NCBI GenBank assembly: GCA_000442125.1
Contig: KE546969.1
Span: forward strand, 744,001-808,000
Reading direction: 5' to 3'
Source of the DNA: Opeltia flavorubescens
Taxonomy: Eukaryota; Ascomycota; Lecanoromycetes; Teloschistales; Teloschistaceae
DNA: 64,000 nucleotides
This document shows, in pieces, positions 48,809 through 58,200 of this stretch. The notes beneath the pieces are model-generated. The model saw nothing but the letters and a program-made list of their open reading frames with translations, was not told the DNA's origin and ran no database searches. Both the position numbers and the translations under genes were made by a program. Position 1 is the stretch's first letter, and every line of letters starts with the position of its first letter.

Positions 48809-49724
48809 TGGTTGATTGTCAGCGCAACTGAATTGGCATTGAGCCTATCGAGATAATTTTCGGGAAGAATGATGATCATTCAGAGGTGCTTGCTCATGGG
48901 ACGATGGCTAGGTTCTGCGGAAATACAAGGTGAATTGTGGGCTCCGCGAAAGCTGAGGTGTTTCAGACAATTTCACCACAAGAGGGAAAAGCTTTAATAT
49001 AGCAAAGGCAGCATGACGAGGAGGACATATCAATTGTGTAAAATATGAGGGAGCTGTATAAGAGGCTTTCCGCTTGCGGTTATGTAATTCCTTGGCATTT
49101 TGGGGCTGCGTCTATAAGACAGAGGTACTAATGCAAGCCACTCTTTAGCGCTCACTAGTCTACTCAGTTTTAACTTCGTCGCGATTTCTCCGAAGACGCG
49201 CCCGTACCTTACGAACGCCTTTATTCCTCCTTTTTAGAATCCCTAGCACAGCAGAACATAACATATAAGTGGCGCTATATACTTTTATGTTGCAGCAATT
49301 TCCTTGTTACTGCCTTGTTAATTTATTCACGGTCTTAGAGTGTTGAACTTGGCGAAAAACATAGAATGGATGGAACTCAGCGCACTAGCTGGCGCTAGAG
49401 AGTGGCTTGCATTAGTACCTCTGTCTTATAGACGGTGCCCATTGGGAGGCGCCATTGCGGCGATCTGGAAAACTTCTGGATTTAACATGCGGGAAATGCA
49501 CGCGTCCTTCAAAGAACTTCAAGTCATTATTGAATGCTTCCTTTCTTTCTACATTCTAATATGCTTCCGGCTTACTTTGCACAAACATAAGCTGGTGCAG
49601 GCACCGTCCGCTGTCTCTCCGCACATTCTGCTTTGGAGAAATTCCATTGCTCAAAGGGATTTGACTGGCAAATAAACATTCAGAGATGCTACAATGGACA
49701 TGCATAACGAGAAGATATACTGGC
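48809..49724. other. Intergenic FCP1-prefoldin 3, contains inverted-repeat element
   Basis: About 915 bp: the FCP1 promoter side, the MITE-like element at 49110-49433, and the 3' UTR of the prefoldin gene. Open frames here overlap the element and resemble no protein. Confidence 0.5.
49110..49433. mobile_element. MITE-like non-autonomous element with 60-bp TIRs
   Basis: The left arm 49110-49169 and right arm 49374-49433 are inverted copies. The outer 35 bases are identical (49110-49144 against 49399-49433, beginning GTCTATAAGACAGAGGTACT). The inner 25 match at about 18 positions, so about 53 of 60 in all. The 204-bp centre has no coding potential, which fits a miniature inverted-repeat transposable element of a DNA transposon. 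I could not define a target-site duplication; the flanks differ. The good arm match suggests it is not very old. A structured non-transposon hairpin is the alternative. Confidence 0.65.
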
Positions 49725-50555
49725 TTAGCCATTGGGCAATACCATTCTCTTTGCCTTGTCCGCCTCGTCTTCACCAGATTCCGATTTCTCTTTCCGCTTC
49801 ATTGTGACCTCCCAATTGTACACTCGAGCCGTCGCTACCTCCAGAGTCTGATTCGACCATCAGCATGGCACAAGAGCACCTTTGATATAGATACTCACAG
49901 TGATCTGTTCTCTCAAAAAGTCCAGGTCCTCTTCGCAACTCTCCAAGCTCCCTTGCGCCGTGGAGAGCTTCGATTCCAAAAGCGACTCTGCCTCATTGAT
50001 TGGGTATGCAAGCATGACGTTGGCTCCCAGCCACAGATAGACCTCGTTAGTCGGAGGTATCTCCGCCCTGGCAAAGAGCGTTTCGTTTAGCTCAAAAGTG
50101 GTTTCAATTGGGTCCGAATTTGGCTGGCAGAATGATGATTAGCTGATGCTAGCTGTTCAGTGAACTACGTTCAGCGTACCTGTCTTAATTGTAAGAACTG
50201 GACCATGTCCAAAGTCTTCTGTATGTCAGGGATCTTCTCTTTCAGACCAGCCGCTCGCCGCTGAGTGTTGACTTCCATGAATTGATATTTGCTACTAACC
50301 GTGAGCTACCATCTAGCGCTTTCGCTCGAATCCTGAACATACGAGATCATCTCCTGAAAGCTCTTCATGGTTCCGTCCACTTCCGCTCTTGAGGAAACAT
50401 AGTCTTCAACCTTATCCACGAATGGCGCATAGGGTATGCCACGGGGGTTTGTTGCCGCATCTTTACTGCGTTCTGTCAGCAAGGTACGGGTGATTGGTTT
50501 AGGATATGGCATTCATTTCGACGAAGATGTCTTACCTTTGAGCTTTGGCTGACAT
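49725..50555 (-). CDS. PAC10: Prefoldin subunit 3 (Pac10/Gim2, VBP1)
   Basis: Alpha-type subunit of the prefoldin chaperone, which hands unfolded actin and tubulin to the CCT chaperonin. Five exons give about 190 residues. A short first exon MSAKAQS joins to TNPRGIPYAPFVDKVEDYV. Further blocks are SKYQFMEVNTQRRAAGLKEK, IPDIQKTLDMVQFL, NSDPIETTFELNETLFARAE and PTNEVYLWLGANVMLAYPI. A C-terminal coiled coil ends VYNWEVTMKRKEKSESGEDE and ADKAKRMVLPNG. Two helical coiled-coil arms flank the beta-hairpin region, as in all alpha prefoldins. The small first exon and four introns of 50-80 bp are inferred from phase and homology. Confidence 0.88.
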
Positions 50556-50929
50556 GCTATGAGCTTCACGCTAATGTGAACATTTCACGCATTCTAGCTC
50601 CGTGGGCTAACTTGCTGCAAATCAATCGCGGAACCTATTATCCCCGCTTGCCCCGAGGATTACAGCTGATACTCATAATATTTGCATCAATAGATCCATC
50701 ACAGAATTCAATATGTTACGAACTCGAGCTCGAGCTCGAGCAATAGTCCGAGCTGCGCCTTTGACAACGTATAAAGCCTATCAAAACCCAAAATCTAGAT
50801 TTGCTTAGATTATTTTCTTCATGCACTTCTACTCCTTGCCTGAACCAGGCACCCTGTAGATCATGACGTGAAATAGTCTTAATCTTTTGTAAAAACGTCT
50901 GAACTTAAATTAATGCTGGTTTTTCCTCA
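50556..50929. promoter_or_regulatory. Divergent promoter, prefoldin 3 / LETM1-like
   Basis: About 375 bp between divergent start codons. It contains three tandem CTCGAG units (50723-50740), an 18-bp perfect palindrome. Confidence 0.45.
50723..50740. repeat. (CTCGAG)3 palindromic repeat
   Basis: Three tandem copies of CTCGAG make an 18-bp fully self-complementary sequence in a divergent promoter. It could be a dyad factor site or only a simple repeat. Confidence 0.6.
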
Positions 50930-51982
50930 ATGCTGTCAGCGCACAAATCAACAGCACAGTTGTGCATGTCAAAAACATTCATCTCTAAACACCGGCTAAA
51001 TCGTTCTTCCCAAGAACTATTTCGTTTCCTTTCTTTCGCGCAGTACTCATCCAATACTAAGGCCGTTCCTTACGACCCCAAAGACTCGACGACTATTGTC
51101 TCTCCTCATCAGATCAAACCGCCACGAAACAGGTCTTCCGACGCTCTCAATCCCCCGGCTTCCACATTGCCACCGCCATTGACTCTTCCAACCCGTCCAT
51201 CAAATCTCTCCGGGACCCGAAGGTTTACCTTCTACTACCAGACCGGGAAGGCCTACCTCACATTTTACAAATCAGGCTTCAAGTCTATTTTTCAAAACTA
51301 CAGAATCCTCCGCCAGCTCCGACCACGAATTTCCCCAGGGAAATCCTTGGAGCAGGCGCTCCGTGCTGGCACCCTCTCGCGAGCTGAGTACCACCTGATC
51401 AGACGAACGAGACGCGATGCCTTCCGTATACCTTTGTTTGGACTCGTCCTTGCAATATGCGGGGAATTCACACCTCTCGTGGTCGTTTTCATGGGACTTA
51501 ACAGTGCTGTGCCGAGGACCTGCCATATTCCAAGACAAATCGATGGAGCTAGGGAGAAACTAGAAGCTCGGAGGAAAGAGAGCTTTCGTCACGGAACGTT
51601 GACAGGTCATGAAACGGAGAAACTCGAGGATATGCAGAATTTGCCAAAAGCGATACTCGTGCACGTTGGGAAGAGCCTAGGGCTGTACTCTTCCTTATGG
51701 GATAAGGTTGGATTGACTCCTACGATTATATTGCCTTGGCGCGTACGGAAGGCAGTGGATCGAATTGAGGCAGATGATATTGCCATAAAAAGAGATGGAG
51801 GCGCGAAGCTCTTAAGTGAAGAGGAAGTGATCCTTGCTGCAGAAGAACGAGGATTAGACGTCGTGGGAAAGTCTCTAGGAGAAATCAGGTCAGTGTTGGC
51901 TAGATGGATGGAGGTCAGAAAGTGGGCTCCTATCGTCGAACTAGTGTCAAGGAGACCGTCTGCGTGGCCCAGGGAGCGATGA
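50930..51982 (+). CDS. LETM1-like mitochondrial membrane protein
   Basis: Single-exon protein of 350 residues with a LETM1 ribosome-binding-like domain. Larger LETM1/Mdm38 proteins sit in the inner membrane and affect K+/H+ exchange and mitoribosome contact. This shorter fungal form is less studied. The N-terminus is Arg/Ser-rich and mitochondrial in style (RSSQELFRFLSFAQYSS). A proline-rich linker precedes the LETM1 block from about residue 100 (FTFYYQTGKAYLTFYKSGFK), which contains one transmembrane segment (IPLFGLVLAICGEFTPLVVV). The domain runs to VPRTCHIPRQI and beyond. The C-terminus has a helical SEEEVILAAEERGLDVVGKS segment. The family assignment is good, the exact function uncertain. 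Confidence 0.75.
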   Translation: MLSAHKSTAQLCMSKTFISKHRLNRSSQELFRFLSFAQYSSNTKAVPYDPKDSTTIVSPHQIKPPRNRSSDALNPPASTLPPPLTLPTRPSNLSGTRRFTFYYQTGKAYLTFYKSGFKSIFQNYRILRQLRPRISPGKSLEQALRAGTLSRAEYHLIRRTRRDAFRIPLFGLVLAICGEFTPLVVVFMGLNSAVPRTCHIPRQIDGAREKLEARRKESFRHGTLTGHETEKLEDMQNLPKAILVHVGKSLGLYSSLWDKVGLTPTIILPWRVRKAVDRIEADDIAIKRDGGAKLLSEEEVILAAEERGLDVVGKSLGEIRSVLARWMEVRKWAPIVELVSRRPSAWPRER

Positions 51983-52379
51983 GAGGCTAAGCACCATGGG
52001 TCCAAAATGCCCTCCAAAATACAACTTCGACGGCTGTAGAAATACAAACATATACAAGACTACCTCACTTCACTTGATAATGTATATTTGGTCATCAGAA
52101 TATCCACAAGATAGGTGAGCCGATGGTCTATCAATAGCATTGAGCCAAATCCTACATACATAATCGCTCGCAGCGTTTGGTTGCTCGTTAGCCTCGAAGC
52201 TACATTAAACACCTTGCTTCTAGTAGAGCCAAAATTCATCCCTTGTAATGTCTTTTCTCGAAGACATGGGCTCCTAATCGAGGACATCCCGCGCCTACTC
52301 ACCCGCTTTCGGGTTCAGAGAAAGGTGAGCTGTCAAACGTCCCGCGCTCCAATGATCACTTCTGTTTTTACATTTGCAA
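51983..52379. other. Convergent intergenic, LETM1-like / Nab3-like
   Basis: About 400 bp between convergent 3' ends; both 3' UTRs are expected here. Nothing else is recognised. Confidence 0.4.
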
Positions 52380-55335
52380 TCATTGCTTCCACCTTGCCAG
52401 TTGTTCCATGATGTTCTGCACGTGCTGTTGCTGTCCAAGCTGGCTCTGCTGTTGCAACGCTACTCCTTGCTGCACAGAAGGCCGGCTGCCTCCAACGTTT
52501 GCCAACAGAGAAGCAAGCGCCGGGTTATTAGCAAACCCTTGTCCATCTGTCGGTACCCCATAAGGACTCTGCTGTGGGGTCTGTGTTGGGCCACTATGAG
52601 GATACTGCGGATAACCTGGGTGTGTCTGCTGTTGAGGGTTTGCAAGGATAGAGGATAGATCGGGTATACGAGGTGGCTGCTGAGGAGTTGGGGCCTGACC
52701 AGGTTGTGGTGTCTGAGGAGATTGAGGATTCTGAGACATAGCGCCCAGAAGCTTCTGCAGAGCTGGACCATCTAATGAGGTGATCAGGTTGGCGATATTA
52801 GGCGCTCCTGTAGGTTGCTGTGCTTGCTGTGGAACCACTGGTTGCAGAGGTCGATTATATGGAGGAGCTCCGTAAGAAGGCGTGATGGATTGTTGTATGG
52901 GTGGGGGAGCAAGTCGGGCAGTCTTTGCTCGGATGACGAGTTCTGCGGCGATATGGGCATCGAGTTCATTATATTCTAATCGGGAATAAATTAGTGTTGC
53001 ATTTTACTTTCAAAGGTCAGCTTGATTACCTTCAAATCGAACGTTGTCTACTCCCGCACTGTAGTCAAAAACTTGCAATGGTATTTTGCCAGTAACTTGG
53101 GACTGCCGAAAGATTTTGACGACAGCTTGAACTCCCTCGATAATCTGCCTCTTGATAACAGCTACGAGGGAAACTCGCGGAAGTTGGAAAATACCGCACG
53201 TCAAGCCTCGATCTCGGAAAGTTTTCTCGATATAGGCAACAAAAGTCCTGTGGACTGTTAGCAGCTATTGGATAATCGAGCAGCATATTGGACAAGTGCA
53301 CTCACCTATCAACTTCATCGACAAGTATCATTTGTACTTCAGGGACGTGCCTTGGCTCTCGTCGCGGCATTGGGAGATTCGCTTCATCATCCATATCGCG
53401 GCCGCGGGGACTTCGACTTCGGTAGCGATCTGCCCTTTCGTAGGGTGACCGTGAGCGACTCCGTCTACCATTGTAGTACCTATCGGAGCTTCTGTCTCGG
53501 CCGCGGTATTCATCTCGGCCACGAAAGCCCCTTGGTGATGGTGATCTTAGAGGCCGGTAATCATCCCTTCGTCTTACTTCGCTAGAAAAGCCACCATATG
53601 GGACACCTCGATCGATGCTTGATCTCCCGCCCGCTCCGCGACTTCCTCTTAGGTAGTCGGGTGACCTCGATCTCCTCCCCTGCCCAGAACGTGAATTATT
53701 GCCAGAATTAGTAGCTGCTGCGTTACGAGAGTTCTTCTGAGGCTTAGATATTTCCAGATCTAGCGAGCGTTAGCCTCTGTCAAGTTTCTAGATATCGAAT
53801 GATTTACGAATCTTGCGGCCACGGATAGTAGATCCCTGCTCGCCCTGAAGAGCACGGTTGGAACAGACGGCGTCGAAAAACTGGATAAAACCGTAGGCAT
53901 TTTTGATTGATATCTGTGCAAGCCTGCCATATCTATGGAAAACATAGAAGAGATCTCTTTTCGTCACTTTCTCGCTGTACAGATTACCTGTGTGAGTGTT
54001 AGCCAGAAGTCGGAATAATCTACGGCTATCACCGTTTTCTTTCATATCAAGCATACCAACGAACAGCCTTGAACCAGATGGGAATCTGTCCCACACTCCC
54101 TCCGCGACGTATTTGGCTTCCTCGCTAGAAAATTCGTCGTACAGCTTCTCAAGCTCTGGGGCCCAAGGAGCTTCATCCGGATTACTCTCGAGCGTCACAA
54201 CACTCCTATCTGCAAAGCCCGCAAATCCTTCTGACTGCCGCGATTGTGGTAAGATTGGGCTGGGCTGCGTGGGTTGCGCTGTCTGGGATGGAGCTTGTTG
54301 AAATGTGGCAAGAGGTGGGGGAGGGAGGCCGTTAGAGCCGATGCTAGCATTGGATGGCAGAGGGTGATTGAATCCTTGGGCAGGTCTAATGGGGTTGGCT
54401 GGTTGTGTAGTGCTGGAGGCTGGGGTATGGTTGTTTTGCAAGTGCGGGTAGTGGTATGATCGGATATCTTCTTCGGTCGTATAATTGGGATGGATAGCAG
54501 GCTTTTCTTGGGGCGGTGGGCGTGGAGGCAGGCCGGGAGGAAGGGGGAGAGCAGCAATTGGAGATGCTGTATTACTTGGTCTGGGTATGTTGGATACGGC
54601 CGAGGGAGCAGCAGTCGTGATGGAAGTAAGATTTTCTGCGCTAGGAGCAGTGGAAGTGGATGGAGAAAGATTGTCCAAGAGAGTCTGGTAATTCACGCCA
54701 CCATCCTGCAGTTGGTCATCAGAATTGCCTGGCGAGCCCGGTATCGACCTGGTGTCATGGTCTTGGAGGACGGAAGCGCCACGCTTGGGCTGAGAAGGGT
54801 CAGCACTGGACTGGGGGGGCTCTCGAGGCGACTTCTGAGGCTGGTTCAGGACTGATGGTGATAAATCATCTTGCGGACGAGGAGACAGAGTTTCATGGAT
54901 AGAGATAGAAATAGCTGGCTGAGCAGCAATTGTTGACGATGTATTGAGGATAGTATCAGCACGTTGTTTCTGGGCCAATTCTTCGGTCAGGTCTTCACTG
55001 TCAAACGCTAAGACATAATCCTTGTCTCCCTGATCCGGCTCGTGCCCATTCGCAGCAAGCCCTTGATCGGTAACCTCGCCATTCAAATTGGTTGCAGCCG
55101 CATTCGTTTGCACTGCCTGCTCACTGTTACCGTGTGATGGGATGGTGCTTATGTCCACGTGACTGTTAGCAGCCAGCGGTGGATCCATGTGTGTGGACAT
55201 GAGATTCCAAACTGGGTCAATCTGATTTTGAAGCACTGGTATATGGGGTTCTGGGATGTGTAGAGGCACAGGGCTTTCTGGTGTCAATGTTTTCCCACGA
55301 AAGTATTGTGCATCTGCATGGAAATCAGAAGTCAT
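52380..55335 (-). CDS. NAB3: Nab3-like nuclear RNA-binding protein
   Basis: RRM protein related to yeast Nab3, which works with Nrd1 and Sen1 in non-coding RNA termination and exosome targeting. Four exons give about 920 residues. The acidic and Pro/Ser/Gln-rich N-terminus covers about 390 residues. The single RRM has DRFPSGSRLFVGMLD, KVTKRDLFYVFHRYGRLAQI and ISIKNAYGFIQFFDAV, ending IRGRKIHLEISKPQ. A serine-arginine and Arg-Gly stretch (YYNGRRSRSRSPYERADRYR) follows. Then comes a globular anticodon-binding-like domain (VPEVQMILVDEVDR to VTGKIPLQVFDYSAG) and a Gln/Pro-rich tail. Splicing through three short introns joins frames that look separate when read raw. In filamentous fungi the role is inferred from homology. 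Confidence 0.82.
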
Positions 55336-55783
55336 AAGTGCGACAAGGAGCCTTCATTGGGTTGGTATGAGTTATGGAGGAAAGAGAATCATGTCCAAGT
55401 CAAATCATGGATGACTTTCAATGCGTGCCAAATGGTGACGAATTCAAGTTGTTTTTGTAGGAAGCGGCATCATCTTGCATGAGAAAAGAGAGTTTGGAGG
55501 ATTGTTAAAAGCTTAATGGATATTATCAAACACGTACAATATTCAAAATCGCAATTAGTTTAATCCAGATTTGCATGATCATCGTAAACGCAAGCGCAAA
55601 CGCAAGCGGTAAGCGCGACAAGTATGAGTAGAGTACTGCTATGAAAACTATCTCATAGGGAATTTATATATTAGTTATCGTGTAAAGCGACACCACAACC
55701 ATAATGGACTCTGCAATTGCGATCTCTAGTATTCGTCCTTATGTCTTGGCTGAAAAGGGAACAAAGTCCTCTTAGATCCTGTG
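55336..55783. promoter_or_regulatory. Divergent promoter, Nab3-like / ICT1-like
   Basis: About 450 bp. It contains a GC-rich iteration (ACGCAAGCGCAAACGCAAGC, 55588-55607) of a roughly 12-bp unit AAACGCAAGCGC, in otherwise AT-rich sequence. Confidence 0.45.
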
Positions 55784-56468
55784 ATGGTTATGTTCAACTT
55801 TATACGATCTATCAAAATTCCTACTTTATACCGTACTTTCTCTGCTGTTCTACGGAATGGTCTGAGAAATGATCTGAACAGGGCCGATCATGCTGACGCA
55901 AGGGAGTGGCTCAAAAATTACAACATCAATACCATCCCACGTCGTTTATGTGACGTATCCTTCAGTCGCTCTTCAGGCCCAGGGGGTCAAAATGTCAATA
56001 AGTAAGCTTTTAGGGAAGCATTTAAGCACAATCATTACCAACTCATCACTGTGCACCCTAGAGTGAATTCCAAGGCTACGCTGCGGATTCATTTCGAGGA
56101 TTTACTGCCCCTGGTGCCAAAAATCCTTCATGATGAAATTAGAGCCTCTCAATATTGCGCTGGAGGTTCGAATTCCTTGGTCGTCCAAGCCGACAGCTAC
56201 CGCAAGCAAAGCGACAACGTTACTGCATGTTTTGGGAAGCTGCACAATCTATTCATTACTGCTGCAAAAGCATGTATTAAAGGTGAGACATCACCTGAAC
56301 AAGTAGCGAAAGTGAAACGACTGTAAGGAAGATTCTTCCGTATCTGGTGCTCTTGATTGACATTATTGTTGTAGACAAAAAGCGGAGAATGAAGCTCGCT
56401 TGAGATCTAAGAAACACCACAGCAGCAAAAAGGGCGCCCGCAGAAGTGGAGGTCTATCTGGCCAGTGA
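55784..56468 (+). CDS. ICT1/ArfB-type peptidyl-tRNA hydrolase (class I release-factor fold)
   Basis: Mitochondrial ribosome-rescue hydrolase that frees peptides from stalled ribosomes. Three exons give about 190 residues. A mitochondrial-type N-terminus is followed by the RF domain with catalytic GGQ in SRSSGPGGQNVNK, which an intron splits just before VNSKATLRIHF. The C-terminal tail is strongly basic (ARLRSKKHHSSKKGARRSGG). Such tails let ArfB/ICT1 sense an empty mRNA channel. It lacks codon-recognition domains, which separates it from true RF1/RF2. ATG 55784 is the first in frame; ATG 55790 is an alternative. Its stop codon lies only 14 bp from the UTP6 stop. Confidence 0.88.
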
Positions 56469-56482
56469 AGATTGCTAAACCG

Positions 56483-57926
56483 TCAAGGATTTGATGCTGC
56501 CAGAGCGAGCAGGCGCGGCTCATTCGACCAACGCCGCAACGACAAATCCAAGCCTGACCGTACAAGATCTTTGAAATCGTAGATATGAAGTTTTTCTAGT
56601 AAGGCCGCCATCTCGACAGCAGCATTCTCGGTCCCCGCTTCAATATCGGATAAGCAATAATTCCACGCCGTCTTGAGCAACGTAAACAGCACAACTTGGA
56701 TGTCTGAGTCTACCTCCGGAGCTGCAAGATATGGCACAATCCACATTATCATGTGGCGCGAAATGCTAGCACGCACACGAAGCTGCCCGAGAGGGTTGTC
56801 TGTTGATCCCGACCCCTGAGTCGCAGAATCAAAACGATCTAAGACCTTGACTAATGCGCCAGGAAGTTCAATCGAGGTTGAGTTCAGCCCGACGACCGGC
56901 TCATTTATCGAGCACTTCAAGCTTGCTGCATCATCAGGTGCAGATTTCATCAAGGTCTCGACAATGTGCTGCAATATCTTTCGGGTGCATCGGAGTTGAT
57001 GAAACTCCGCGACAATACCAAACATCTGTGCACCGAAGGCTACATCCTTAGGAAATTTCTCCACCGCTGAGTTGAAAATGGCGATTGGTATTGCGCCGGA
57101 GAGTGTTGAAGTTGAGACAATGTTATCATCTAGTCTCCTTTTGTGGGAAGAGCCGGGTTTCTGATGCTCTGTGTCCCGATCATCCATCATGGTTGCTGGG
57201 GGCAAGATGATCATATCTGCGTTCATCGTATTGCTGTCTGTAGCCTGGGATACTTTAGCGCAAGATGAATCAAGTCCGAGAATTTGGCGCCGAGCTATGA
57301 TCTTCGCGATATATATCATCTCAAATTTGAGATACTCTGACCACAGAGACTTCGATTGACTACAAAATCTTAAGCCTCTCTGCATGTAAGCACGAGCTTC
57401 GGTGACATCCCCTCGTTCCTCCAATGCATATTCTGCCGCGTATATCCATAATTCGGGACTCGTCGGGTGCAGGCGGAGCATGCTTGTAATGATCTGAGAG
57501 ACTCGCTTGTTCGCCTTCTGCCTCCGAGCAAAAGTGAGATATTGCAGCCATAAGGCGATGTCGCCGTGAAATTTCCTGGTGGCACGGTCTAAAATGGAAA
57601 GTGTGCGACGTTGACCAGTGTAGCTAGTCACTTTAACGCCCAGTCTTCCTGACCTTTTCCGGCGAAGGGATTCAAGGTTGATCTCATATTCAGCATAACG
57701 AGCGTAGTCCGAAGCTATTGAGCCTCGCGAACTGATCTTATGCTCAAAAGCTGATCTTCTTTTCGCAATTGAAGTGACTTCTTCCTTGATTGGGATCAGC
57801 GGGATGATGCAAGACTTTACACAATACTGAGCTCACCTTGGTGAAGATTTTTTTCTGGAGTAGCTCTTGTAAGTCTGGAACAGACTGTTCCAGGTAGAAA
57901 CGCGCTTTGTCACTCGCACCTGCCAT
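56483..57926 (-). CDS. UTP6: U3 snoRNA-associated protein Utp6
   Basis: SSU-processome (UTP-B) component built from HAT helical repeats; nucleolar, needed for 18S rRNA maturation. Two exons give about 460 residues. The N-terminal exon starts MAGASDKARFYLEQSVPDLQ and ends KKIFTK. It joins via a 50-bp-class intron to EEVTSIAKRRSAFEHKISSR. HAT repeats are visible in YARYAEYEINLESLRRKR, LWLQYLTFARRQKANKRVSQ, SPELWIYAAEYALEERGDV and ARAYMQRGLRFCSQSKSLW. The C-terminus (about 200-460) is a conserved helical region. The start is the first ATG in frame. It is divergent from CWH43 and convergent with the ICT1-like gene. Confidence 0.9.
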
Positions 57927-58200
57927 ACTGACACTATTCGTAGGTCTCTTTCACCATCACACGGTATATCAGAGTGAATCTCATACCCAGTAATTCTCTT
58001 TGGGTGCGTAAGGCTTAGATCCGGCGAGAGGTGGCATTATCTCCGTCTTAGCATTTAACTCTTAGCTCCTCCCGTGTTCCTACAAACAATTACAGTAGTT
58101 TATCACACGCTCTTTTCTTCTTTCTAAGTGCGGTTTTTGGCGGTCTTATTTGATGTTCCTGCTACAGCACTAGGAGGTCTAGTACCATTGGCTGTTGCAC
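57927..58200. promoter_or_regulatory. Divergent promoter, UTP6 / CWH43
   Basis: 274 bp separate divergent start codons, so both promoters are in this interval. No specific site is assigned. Confidence 0.45.

Noticed and set aside
49340-49675. Plus-strand open frame of 111 codons
   Set aside because: It runs through the right arm of the inverted-repeat element and into the 3' flank of prefoldin 3, with no protein similarity recognised.
52380-55335. Separate genes for the RRM protein and the Gln-rich protein
   Set aside because: Consistent splice sites and phases join them through the RS-rich and anticodon-binding-like exons, matching one Nab3-type protein.
56150-56180. GGTTCGAATTCC resembling a tRNA T-arm
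   Set aside because: It lies in the coding exon of the ICT1-like gene, with no acceptor stem or anticodon arm around it.
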